The notes below the pieces were generated by a model. That model was not told the origin of the DNA. It searched no databases and worked only from the letters and a program-made list of their open reading frames with translations. A stretch of DNA of 64,000 bases, from contig JAYOTP010000010.1 of the NCBI GenBank assembly GCA_038150465.1, forward strand, positions 1 to 64,000, given 5' to 3'. Shown here in pieces: positions 25,621-33,921 of this stretch (within the stretch, counting starts at the first letter, position 1; the number at the start of each line of letters is the position of its first letter). This DNA comes from RFXV01 sp038150465. GTDB lineage: Bacteria > Bacteroidota > Bacteroidia > Flavobacteriales > Schleiferiaceae. Both the position numbers and the translations under genes were made by a program.

Positions 25621-27699
25621 GTGACTGACGATCTGAAAAAGCGCTACGTCAACCGCGATCTGAGTTGGCTTGAATTCAATGCCCGGGTGCTGCAGGAGGC
25701 CGCAGATCCTTCTGTGCCGCTTATTGAGCGCTGGCGCTTTCTGGGGATCTTTTCCAATAACCTGGATGAATTCTACCGCGTCCGTTATGCGAGCATCAAG
25801 CGGATGGGATCGATGGGCCGATCCAAAGCACTCGTTCGTGAACTTGCTGGCTACACACCAGCTGAACTGCTCAACGAGATCACCAAAAAAGTCCGTCTGC
25901 AGCAGATCGAAGGGGAACGCATCCACGATGAGCTTCTGGAGCTTCTGGACCAGGAGGATATCCGCTTTGTTGACGAACAGGAGCTCACCAAGGGGCAAAA
26001 GGAATTCGTGCGCAGATATTTTGTGGAGAAGGTCAGTCCCCTTGTCTTTACCCTGATGATCGACGAGCTGGACAAACTGCCCGAGCTCAACGACAAATCT
26101 TTTTATCTGGCCATCAAGATCCTGCGGAAGAAGGATCCGGATCGTCCGCGCTACGCACTGATCGAGGTGCCGGCGGCCATGATCGGTCGGTTCGTCGAGT
26201 TGCCGAAGTATGGCAAGCGGTACATCATGTATCTGGAAGACCTGATCCGATACAACCTGAACTACATCTTCTTCATCTTCGATTTCGATCAGATCGAAGC
26301 CCATGTGATCAAGATCACCCGGGACGCTGAACTGGATCTGGACAACGATGTCGGCAGAAGCTGGCTGGAGAAGATGAGCCGCAGCATCCGGGACAGAAGG
26401 ACGGGCGATCCTGTTCGTTTGATCTATGATCAGGACATCCCTGCCGACCTGCTCGATTATCTGGTCAGGCACATGGATCTGGACAGTATGGACAGCCTGA
26501 TCTCTGGCGGACGCTACCACAACAAAAAAGATTATCTGAGTTTCCCAAATGTGGGCGGTCCGGAGCTCGAGAATCCAAGCTTGCCCGCATTGAGACACCC
26601 CGATCTGGATCTGGAAAGAAGCCTGCTGGAGGTGATCCGGAGAAAGGATGCGCTGCTTGTGCTGCCCTTTCACAGCTTCTCCTACTACATACGTCTGTTG
26701 CGCGAGGCAGCCATTGACCCGGCCGTGCAAAGCATCAAGATCACTCTGTACCGTTTGGCCAGCCAGTCGCGCATCATCAATGCGCTGATCAATGCGGCCA
26801 AGAACGGAAAGCAGGTCACCGTGGTCATCGAACTGCAGGCGCGTTTCGACGAGGCGAACAACATACGCTGGACCCGGGAGCTCAAACAGGAAGGCGTAGA
26901 GGTGATCTTCGGGGTCCGGGGCCTCAAGGTGCATTCCAAGGTGCTGTTGATCAGCCGAAAGGAAGGAAACAAGATCAGGGAATATGCCGCTATTGGTACA
27001 GGGAATCTGAACGAGAGCACGGCCAAACTCTATACCGATTATCATCTCTTCACCTGCGACAAACGCATCAGTCGGGAGTTGAAGATGCTTTTCGAATTCT
27101 TTGACTCGAACTATCTGCAGCAGGACTATGAGCACCTCATCGTTTCTCCGCATTTCACCCGGAAGAGATTCTATGAATTGATCGATCGCGAGATCGAACA
27201 GGCCAAAAGGGGGCGGAAGGCTGCGATACGGATGAAGCTCAATTCGCTTTCCGATATGGGCATCATCGACAAACTGTACGAGGCGAGTCAGTGCGGTGTG
27301 CGCATTCAGTTGATCGTGCGCGGGATCTGTTCACTGATCCCTGGTAAAAAAGGCCTGAGCGAACACATCGAAGTGATCAGCATCGTTGACCGCTTTCTGG
27401 AACACACCCGCTTCTTCTATTTCGAGAACGCTGGAGATCCCTCTGTCCATTTGGGTTCAGCAGATATGATGACGCGCAATATCGATCATCGGGTAGAGGT
27501 GACAGTGCCCATTTACGACAGGGACATTCAGCGGGAACTCATCGAGCACTTCGAGATCTGCTGGCGCGATAATGTGAAGGCCAGACTCCAGGGTCCAGTG
27601 GCGCAGAATACCTACCGGAAATCCTCAAAGAAGGCGAATCGATCGCAGATCGATCTCTATCAGTACTGCAAAAAGAGGCTGAAGAAAAAGCGTGGATAA
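25621..27699 (+). CDS. ppk1: Polyphosphate kinase 1
   Basis: 692 residues from the GTG at 25621. The frame is open further upstream, but that part overlaps sixA, and VTDDLKKRYVNRDLSWLEFN matches the family N-terminus. The PPK N domain is followed by the middle domain and two phospholipase-D-like C domains, with KVHSKVLLI (autophosphorylated His), GTGNLNESTAKLYTDY and IDHRVEVTVPI. It reversibly polymerises the gamma phosphate of ATP into polyphosphate. It sits between sixA and ppx. Confidence 0.95.
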   Translation: MTDDLKKRYVNRDLSWLEFNARVLQEAADPSVPLIERWRFLGIFSNNLDEFYRVRYASIKRMGSMGRSKALVRELAGYTPAELLNEITKKVRLQQIEGERIHDELLELLDQEDIRFVDEQELTKGQKEFVRRYFVEKVSPLVFTLMIDELDKLPELNDKSFYLAIKILRKKDPDRPRYALIEVPAAMIGRFVELPKYGKRYIMYLEDLIRYNLNYIFFIFDFDQIEAHVIKITRDAELDLDNDVGRSWLEKMSRSIRDRRTGDPVRLIYDQDIPADLLDYLVRHMDLDSMDSLISGGRYHNKKDYLSFPNVGGPELENPSLPALRHPDLDLERSLLEVIRRKDALLVLPFHSFSYYIRLLREAAIDPAVQSIKITLYRLASQSRIINALINAAKNGKQVTVVIELQARFDEANNIRWTRELKQEGVEVIFGVRGLKVHSKVLLISRKEGNKIREYAAIGTGNLNESTAKLYTDYHLFTCDKRISRELKMLFEFFDSNYLQQDYEHLIVSPHFTRKRFYELIDREIEQAKRGRKAAIRMKLNSLSDMGIIDKLYEASQCGVRIQLIVRGICSLIPGKKGLSEHIEVISIVDRFLEHTRFFYFENAGDPSVHLGSADMMTRNIDHRVEVTVPIYDRDIQRELIEHFEICWRDNVKARLQGPVAQNTYRKSSKKANRSQIDLYQYCKKRLKKKRG

Positions 27700-27764
27700 A
27701 GCCTGTTCGTCCGCTTGTGCACTGCCGGGCCTTTGTGCATAATTTGGAGGGAAATCACCCCGCA

Positions 27765-28667
27765 GTGCAACTCACCAAGATCGCAGGCATCGACATCGGG
27801 TCCAACAGTGTTCGTTTGCTGGTCAGCAATGTGATCCGGGAAGAAACGGACATCCTCTTCAAGAAGTCATCGCTGGTTCGTTTGCCCATTCGATTGGGTG
27901 CGGATGTTTTCACCAAAGGGGCGATCGGCAAGCGCAATGAAGAGCGACTCATCTTGGCCATGGAATCCTTCGATCGGATCATGCGGGTCAATGATGTTCA
28001 GGCTTTTCGGGCCTGTGCGACTTCGGCCATGCGGGAATCTTCCAATGGAGCAAAGGTCGTGGAGCGCATTCGCGAGGCCACCGGCATTGCTATCGAGATC
28101 ATCGATGGAGTGGAGGAAGCCCGCCTGATCTTTTCCACCAATGTTCTGGAGCAGTTCAAAACAGAAGAAGATGCTTTCCTTTACATCGATGTGGGCGGCG
28201 GAAGCACAGAGTGCACACTGATCAAAGGTTCCGAGATCGCCGACAGCAAAAGTTTCAATATTGGCACGATCCGCCTGCTCAATGGAACGGACAAGAAGTC
28301 GGAGTGGAAGGCCATGAGGTCCTGGCTCAAGGAACTTACTGCAGGCATGGACGATATTTCCATGATCGGCAGCGGCGGCAACATCAATCGCTTGTACAAA
28401 ATGAGCGGAAAGGGCGCCGGTGTTCCGCTCAGTCTGGATTATCTGGAGGGGCAGTACGTATTCTTGAAAAAATTCACCACAGAAGAGCTTGTCAAGCGGT
28501 TGGATCTGAATACGGATCGGGCCGACGTGATCGTTCCGGCGTCAAAGATCTACATCAGTGCCATGGAATGGGCCGGGAGCAAGAAGATGTTCGTGCCGAA
28601 GGTCGGTTTGAGCGATGGCATCGTGCGCGATCTCTTCAAAAGCGAACAGGGGTCGATGCCTCAATAA
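27765..28667 (+). CDS. ppx: Ppx/GppA-family exopolyphosphatase
   Basis: 300 residues from the GTG preceding QLTKIAGIDIGSNSVRLLV, the actin-fold phosphate-1 motif. YIDVGGGSTECTLIKG is the second phosphate motif and MIGSGGNINRL lies near the adenosine-type loop. The short form lacks the C-terminal HD-like domain of E. coli Ppx. It removes terminal phosphates from polyphosphate or the 5' phosphate of pppGpp. Being directly after ppk1, with a 65-base gap, polyphosphate is the likelier substrate. Confidence 0.9.
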   Translation: MQLTKIAGIDIGSNSVRLLVSNVIREETDILFKKSSLVRLPIRLGADVFTKGAIGKRNEERLILAMESFDRIMRVNDVQAFRACATSAMRESSNGAKVVERIREATGIAIEIIDGVEEARLIFSTNVLEQFKTEEDAFLYIDVGGGSTECTLIKGSEIADSKSFNIGTIRLLNGTDKKSEWKAMRSWLKELTAGMDDISMIGSGGNINRLYKMSGKGAGVPLSLDYLEGQYVFLKKFTTEELVKRLDLNTDRADVIVPASKIYISAMEWAGSKKMFVPKVGLSDGIVRDLFKSEQGSMPQ

Positions 28668-28700
28668 GTTCTGTCGATCGGAGCAGCCGACGAAGCGATT

Positions 28701-28708
28701 TATTTTTG
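28701..28708 (+). promoter_or_regulatory. Candidate -7 box upstream of the thioredoxin gene
   Basis: TATTTTTG matches TAnnTTTG exactly, 14 bases before the ATG at 28723. No TTG at 17-23 bases upstream. Confidence 0.5.
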
Positions 28709-28722
28709 TCAAAAATTCAGAA

Positions 28723-29046
28723 ATGGCCGTACAAACAGCAGACGATAGCAATTTCCAGCAGCTCTTGGAGGAACGCGAATTCAGTGTGGTCAAGTACCAT
28801 GCAGATTGGTGCGGCAACTGCAAGCTGTTCGCCCCAAAATTCAAGCGCGTATCCAACGAGGAAGCCTTTGCACACATCGGGTTCATTGAGGTGGATGCAG
28901 AAAAGAATCCCGAGGCGCGTCGTGCGGCGGGAGTGGACAGTCTTCCTTATTTGGCGGTATTCAACAGATCCGATCTTTTGGAGGGTTCGGCCAGCAGCAA
29001 GGAAGAATATCTGAGGGAATTGATCGGGAAAGCCGCCCCTAAATGA
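28723..29046 (+). CDS. Thioredoxin-family protein
   Basis: 107 residues with a thioredoxin fold. The redox site is WCGNC (Cys30 and Cys33) in KYHADWCGNCKLFAPKF, and the cis-proline is in SLPYLAVF. There is no signal peptide, so it is cytoplasmic. CGNC differs from the CGPC of classical thioredoxin, so its redox potential and partners may differ. It is followed by a small DUF6952-like gene overlapping by ATGA, a pairing that suggests joint function. Confidence 0.9.
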   Translation: MAVQTADDSNFQQLLEEREFSVVKYHADWCGNCKLFAPKFKRVSNEEAFAHIGFIEVDAEKNPEARRAAGVDSLPYLAVFNRSDLLEGSASSKEEYLRELIGKAAPK

Positions 29047-29282
29047 GGATCGCTGCCATCAAGGAACTGGTCAGTCGGTATTCGATCGATCAGCTCACCC
29101 AAGCTGAAGAAGCTCTTTTGGATGAAAGGGAACCGGCCATCGATCTGGGCCCGGACGATCCCGGTGATCAACTCACACACATCAGTGGAGCATTGGATAT
29201 TTTACGGGATGTGGAGCAAGGTGCAGATCCCAAAGCGGCGCTGCGCAAATTCACTCAGCGCGTGCGCAACAGCATATCCTGA
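29043..29282 (+). CDS. Small DUF6952-like conserved protein
   Basis: 79 residues: MRIAAIKELVSRYSIDQLTQ, then AEEALLDEREPAIDLGPDD and DQLTHISGALDIL. It resembles a short Bacteroidota family (DUF6952, named from memory) that tends to follow a thioredoxin gene. It is soluble, mostly helical and acidic, with no catalytic motif that I recognise. The ATGA overlap with the thioredoxin gene supports translation and a shared role. Confidence 0.75.
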   Translation: MRIAAIKELVSRYSIDQLTQAEEALLDEREPAIDLGPDDPGDQLTHISGALDILRDVEQGADPKAALRKFTQRVRNSIS

Positions 29283-29296
29283 GTTTCCAGCTTATT

Positions 29297-31687
29297 CTAT
29301 TGTTGCGGATCCACATCGAGGATCACGCGAACGCCCTTCATGACGGGCAGAGACGAAACATCTTCCAAGGCCGATCTGAGCGCTTCTTTTGTTCGTGTCG
29401 GGGCACCTTCCCGAGTTACTTTCAGTAGAAATTGACGCAGGTAGCGGTTCTTTAGGCGCGCCACAACGGGTTCTTCCGGACCGAGCAGGGAAGCGCCAAA
29501 TATCCGGGTCAGATGCGCTCCGACCTGTCGGGCGGCTTCCTGTACCTGATGCCGATCGGGATGAGCGAGCAAGATCCGGATCAGCCGGCTGAAAGGCGGG
29601 TAGTGGTACTGCTTTCTGAAGTAGCGTTCCCTCCGGTAGATGGCCTCGTAGTCGTAATCGCGGAGGTCCTTGAGCAGGTCGAGGCCAACGTCTTTGGTTT
29701 GAAGCAACACCTTTCCACCTTCCAAACCACGGCCGGCTCTGCCGCTGACCTGGGCCACCAATTGGAAACAGCGTTCGCTGGTGCGGAAGTCCGGATAATT
29801 CAGCAGTCCATCTGCTGAGATCACCCCGACCAGTCCCACATTTTTGAAGTCGAGGCCCTTGGTGACCATCTGTGTGCCGATGAGCATTTGGGTCTCGTTG
29901 CGTTCGAACCGATCGATGAGTTGCTGCATCTTTCTTCGGCTCCGTGCATTGTCCAGGTCGAGGCGTTCGATCCCACATTCGGGGAAGAGCTTCTGCAGCC
30001 GCTCTTCGATGCGCTGGGTCCCGACCCCTTTAACCCGATTCGTTCCCAAGCGGCATTCACTGCAGTCGGACCGATACTGCTCCCGATGGCCGCAGTAATG
30101 GCAGCGCAGCTGCTGACCATAGCGATGATAGCTCAGGCTGATGTCGCAATTCGGACAGCCGGGCACGTGCGCACACTGATCGCAAAGAACGTACGGACTG
30201 AATCCTCTCCGGTTTTGGAAGAGAATGATCTGTTCACCTTTCTCCAGCGTCTCTTGTATGGCCTGCAATAGTTCAGGGCCCAACAGTTCCTCTTCTTCCG
30301 ATAATTGAGACACATTGCACAGACGGATCTCAGGCAACTGGAAATTGCCGTACCGATGGTTCATCCGAACACAGGTAAATCGTCCCTTTTCAACGTTCTC
30401 CATGCTCTCCAGTGAAGGGGTGGCCGAACCAAGCACAATGGAACAGGGCCGATGCATGGCGGAGTACAGGGCGAGATCCCTTGCGTGGTAGCGTGGGGCC
30501 GGATCCTGCTGTTTGTAGGTGGTCTCGTGTTCTTCATCCACCACGATCAGGTCGAGTTCCCGGAAGGGAAGCAAGAGCCCAGAACGGGCCCCAAGGACGA
30601 GAAGCGGATCTCCGCGGTTGATCCGTTTCCAGATCCGTGTTCGCTCGGATTCCGGCATCATAGAGTGGTAGACCACCACTTTGTCTCCAAAGAACCGCTG
30701 AAGCCGCTGGATCATCTGGGTGGTCAGTGCGATCTCCGGCATGAGGAACAGTGCCTGTCGCTTTTTGCCAAGCGCTTCCTCGATCAGGTGGGTGTACACT
30801 TCTGTCTTTCCCGAGGAGGTCACCCCGTAAAGCAGAACGGCCTTGTTTTCGTCGAATCCTTTTTTGATGCTTTCCAGCGCTTCATTCTGCTCTTCCGACA
30901 GTTTGTGCAATGGCTGCACTTCGGCTGGCGCACTTTGCAGCGGATCCATCCAGAATTCTTCGATCAGTCCTTTCTTGATCAGGGCATTGAGAAGCGACGA
31001 AGGAAAGGGCCGTGGACAGATCTCGCGCCGGAGGAGCTGCCTTTTGCTGCCGCCTTTTTCCAGCAGATGGAGCAGTAGTTCCACTTGTCGTGGAGCTCTG
31101 CTCTTCTCGATGAATGAATGGAGTTTCTGATCATCGGCTGCTGTCCGGATGGCCTTTTCTCCGAGTTTGCCATTCTTGCGGCTCCAGCGATCATGCAGCG
31201 CCAGAACCTCGGTATCGATCCAGTGACGGACGCGGGACATGGAAACTTTGTCTCCCAGCCGATCCATCAATTCCTTCATCTGCATCCCTTCGTCGGGCAG
31301 GAAATGCAGCAGCTGGTCTTCTCCTTCTTCCGAGAGACGATCTCCGGGAACCACCAGGAGTTCGTGATCGAGTTTCATTCCGGCAGGCAGTGCCGCATGC
31401 AGGACTTCTCCCAGCGTACAGAGGTAATAGCTGGACATCCACCTCCAGAGGCCAAGAGTGAATGGGGCGATCGGCGGAACATCTTCGAGGACCTCCAGGA
31501 TCTCTTTGGTGGCCTGCTCCCCTTCGTCCTCTGACACTCGATCCACACAACCGATGAAGTGTTTCCTTTTGGCGAACTGAACGACCACCATTGTTCCTTC
31601 TGCCACTTTACCTTCGAGCGGTTTCGGGATGGCGTAGGTGAACGTTCCCTGAACGGCCAGCGGCAGTATGAGATGCGCCTGACTCAA
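29297..31687 (-). CDS. priA: Primosomal replication-restart helicase PriA
   Basis: 796 residues. The N-terminal 3'-DNA-binding domain (LPLAVQGTFTYAIPKPLEGK) precedes helicase lobes with Walker A GVTSSGKTEVY, DEEH and LGSATPSLESM. A zinc-binding insert has the expected cysteines (CDQCAHVPGCPNC, CHYCGHREQYRSDCSEC). It restarts stalled replication forks. The start is a TTG overlapping the pfkA stop (TTGA), giving pfkA-priA co-translation. Confidence 0.95.
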   Translation of the reverse strand: MSQAHLILPLAVQGTFTYAIPKPLEGKVAEGTMVVVQFAKRKHFIGCVDRVSEDEGEQATKEILEVLEDVPPIAPFTLGLWRWMSSYYLCTLGEVLHAALPAGMKLDHELLVVPGDRLSEEGEDQLLHFLPDEGMQMKELMDRLGDKVSMSRVRHWIDTEVLALHDRWSRKNGKLGEKAIRTAADDQKLHSFIEKSRAPRQVELLLHLLEKGGSKRQLLRREICPRPFPSSLLNALIKKGLIEEFWMDPLQSAPAEVQPLHKLSEEQNEALESIKKGFDENKAVLLYGVTSSGKTEVYTHLIEEALGKKRQALFLMPEIALTTQMIQRLQRFFGDKVVVYHSMMPESERTRIWKRINRGDPLLVLGARSGLLLPFRELDLIVVDEEHETTYKQQDPAPRYHARDLALYSAMHRPCSIVLGSATPSLESMENVEKGRFTCVRMNHRYGNFQLPEIRLCNVSQLSEEEELLGPELLQAIQETLEKGEQIILFQNRRGFSPYVLCDQCAHVPGCPNCDISLSYHRYGQQLRCHYCGHREQYRSDCSECRLGTNRVKGVGTQRIEERLQKLFPECGIERLDLDNARSRRKMQQLIDRFERNETQMLIGTQMVTKGLDFKNVGLVGVISADGLLNYPDFRTSERCFQLVAQVSGRAGRGLEGGKVLLQTKDVGLDLLKDLRDYDYEAIYRRERYFRKQYHYPPFSRLIRILLAHPDRHQVQEAARQVGAHLTRIFGASLLGPEEPVVARLKNRYLRQFLLKVTREGAPTRTKEALRSALEDVSSLPVMKGVRVILDVDPQQ

Positions 31688-32655
31688 CTCGACAGTACGG
31701 CAGCCAGATCGAGCAGTTGTCGGTCGATGGAAGTGTGGTGCTTGGTGGCCTTGTTGAATGGGGTGAAACGGATCTGGTTGTGGACAAGGCCGACCATCTC
31801 ACAATTCCGACCGGCCAAAAGCTCCATTATGGCCGAATGGCCCATCCGGCTGCCGATCAAACGATCGTGTGCAGAAGGACTTCCGCCGCGCTGGATGTGC
31901 CCCAGAACGACCACTCGGGTGTCGTATTTGTCGAAGCGCTCATTGACCTTTTTCGCCACATCGAAGGCTCCGCCGGCATCGTCTCCTTCAGCCACAATAA
32001 CGATCGCACTGGACTTCTTGCGATTCCAGCCACTTTGCAGCAGTTCGATGAGCTCATCGATATAGGTGATCGTCTCCGGAATGAGAACGGCTTCTGCACC
32101 CGTCACGATCCCGCTGTGCAGGGCGATGAATCCGGCGTCTCTGCCCATCACCTCGATGATGAACATGCGGCCGTGCGATGTGGCCGTGTCCCGGATCTTA
32201 TCCACCGCATCCACAACGGTATTGACGGCTGTATCAAATCCAATGGTGTGGTCGGTGCCGAACAGATCGTTGTCTATGGTTCCCGGGCATCCCATGACCC
32301 GGATGCCGTGTTCCTGATGGAATGCTTGTGCCCCTCGGAAGGAGCCATCGCCACCGATGACCACCAGCCCTTCGATGCCTCTTTTTTCCAGCTGACGAAA
32401 GGCTTCGGCGCGTCCTTCGACTGTCCGGAAGGCTTTGCTTCTTGCTGATTTCAGAACGGTTCCGCCTTTTTGGATGATGTTGCTCACATCCCGTGCCTGC
32501 ATGGGCTTGATATCTCCTTCGATCATGCCCTCGTAGCCTCTGTAGATGCCGTACATCTCCACACCTTGAGCGATACCCGTTCGGACGACGGCACGCAGGC
32601 AGGCATTCATCCCCGGTGCATCTCCTCCAGAGGTAAAGACCGCTATTTTTTTCAT
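31684..32655 (-). CDS. pfkA: 6-phosphofructokinase
   Basis: 323 residues from the ATG of MKKIAVFTSGGDAPGMNACL; the frame is open further upstream to 32790, but that part lies within the neighbouring methyltransferase gene and is not family-like. Substrate motifs PGTIDNDLFGTDHTIGFDTA and EVMGRDAGFIA, plus GHIQRGGSPSAHDR, are those of ATP-dependent PfkA. The GGDGS motif (VIGGDGSFRGA), with Gly and Asp in the nucleotide site, fits an ATP-dependent enzyme. It commits fructose-6-phosphate to glycolysis; fbp at 42 kb encodes the opposing reaction. Confidence 0.95.
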   Translation of the reverse strand: MKKIAVFTSGGDAPGMNACLRAVVRTGIAQGVEMYGIYRGYEGMIEGDIKPMQARDVSNIIQKGGTVLKSARSKAFRTVEGRAEAFRQLEKRGIEGLVVIGGDGSFRGAQAFHQEHGIRVMGCPGTIDNDLFGTDHTIGFDTAVNTVVDAVDKIRDTATSHGRMFIIEVMGRDAGFIALHSGIVTGAEAVLIPETITYIDELIELLQSGWNRKKSSAIVIVAEGDDAGGAFDVAKKVNERFDKYDTRVVVLGHIQRGGSPSAHDRLIGSRMGHSAIMELLAGRNCEMVGLVHNQIRFTPFNKATKHHTSIDRQLLDLAAVLSS

Positions 32656-32707
32656 GAATTCGCTATTGAATGGATCTTGCTGTCCAAAGTTCGCAATTGG
32701 TCGGAAT

Positions 32708-33889
32708 TCATTCGGTGTGGCGCTTCTTTTTTGAACCCTGGAATAATTCAAAACCACTCCACTTGCAGGCGATGTCCCCGTTGAGTACACTGAATTTTTT
32801 GGACGGTCTCAGACCGATACTACCTATTTCTTCCGGCAGAAGGATCCAGGCGTTCCAGCCTGAATAGTTTTTTTTCAGTCGATCCCCGATGGAAGAAAAG
32901 AAGGAGCCCGCATCCACTGCCATTTTTCGTCCATAGGGGGGGTTGGCCAAAAGCAGCCCGCCGCTTCCTGTGGGCGGTTCGCTGTGAAAGAAGTCACCTT
33001 GTTCCACCCGGATGACATCCAAAAGCTCCGCCTGCTCCAAATTCTTGTGCATTTTCCGCAAGGCGTGGACATCCTTGTCCATCCCGAGGAAGCTGACCTG
33101 CGGATCGCGCACCCGGTCCAGACGGGAGTTTCGGATCTGGGTGTAAAGCTCTTCATCGTAATCTGGCCAGTTCTGGAATCCAAAGCCGTCGCGAAAGATC
33201 CCCGGCGGTATCTGCATGTGCTGCAGGCAGGCCTCGATCAGCAAGGTGCCTGAACCGCAGAATGGGTCAAGGAGATCCTTCCTCCCATCCCATCCGGATC
33301 TCTTGATCAGCCCGGCAGCCAGCACCTCATTGAGCGGCGCCCTTCCGGTTTCTTTGCGGTAGCCTCTTTTGAACAGCGGATCTCCACTGGCATCCAGAGA
33401 AATATGAACCTCGGAATCGGAGATCATCAGATCGATCTGAACGTCCGGTCGGTAGCGTTCCACATTGGGGCGCTTTCCGGTCTTCTTTCGCATCTGGTCC
33501 ACCAGGGCATCCTTCAACTTAAGCGCGGCAAACTGGGAGTGGGGGAAATGTTCGGAGTGGACCGTGAACTGTATGGCAAAGCTCTGTCCGTCACCGAGAA
33601 CCTCATGCCAGGGAAGCCTGGTAGCGGATGCGTACAACTGATCCGTATCGCGGGCAGAGAAGCGGGCAATGGGCATCAGGATCTTGAGTGCGGTGGACAG
33701 GCTCAAACAAGCCTTGTAGAGAAATCCTTTGTCGCCCGAGAAGCTGACGGCCCGGTTGAGTGTTTTGACTTCCCGAGCACCCAGTTCGAGCAACTCACGG
33801 CTGAGAAGGTCCTCGTAGCCTTTGAATGTCTTGGCGACGAAGACCAGATCTTTCCGATCGGCACCGTACAGCCAGCCGCTCTTTTTCAT
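32708..33889 (-). CDS. THUMP-domain RlmL/YpsC-type class I RNA methyltransferase
   Basis: 393 residues. An N-terminal THUMP-containing region (about 15-165, FVAKTFKGYEDLLSRELLEL, FAIQFTVHSEHFPHSQFAAL) is followed by a UPF0020 Rossmann methyltransferase with DPFCGSGTLLIEA (SAM loop) and LANPPYG (motif IV, base binding). This matches the 23S rRNA G2445 N2-methyltransferase half of RlmL; the RlmK half is absent. Substrate assignment is by family only. It lies 52 bases upstream of pfkA on the same strand. Confidence 0.88.
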   Translation of the reverse strand: MKKSGWLYGADRKDLVFVAKTFKGYEDLLSRELLELGAREVKTLNRAVSFSGDKGFLYKACLSLSTALKILMPIARFSARDTDQLYASATRLPWHEVLGDGQSFAIQFTVHSEHFPHSQFAALKLKDALVDQMRKKTGKRPNVERYRPDVQIDLMISDSEVHISLDASGDPLFKRGYRKETGRAPLNEVLAAGLIKRSGWDGRKDLLDPFCGSGTLLIEACLQHMQIPPGIFRDGFGFQNWPDYDEELYTQIRNSRLDRVRDPQVSFLGMDKDVHALRKMHKNLEQAELLDVIRVEQGDFFHSEPPTGSGGLLLANPPYGRKMAVDAGSFFSSIGDRLKKNYSGWNAWILLPEEIGSIGLRPSKKFSVLNGDIACKWSGFELFQGSKKKRHTE

Positions 33890-33921
33890 GGGCTTGAAGG
33901 TACGCCGCCTTGATTAGCTTT

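Noticed and set aside
25612..27153. 513-codon antisense frame opposite ppk1
   Set aside because: The opposite strand encodes an unmistakable PPK1; the antisense translation has no recognisable domain.
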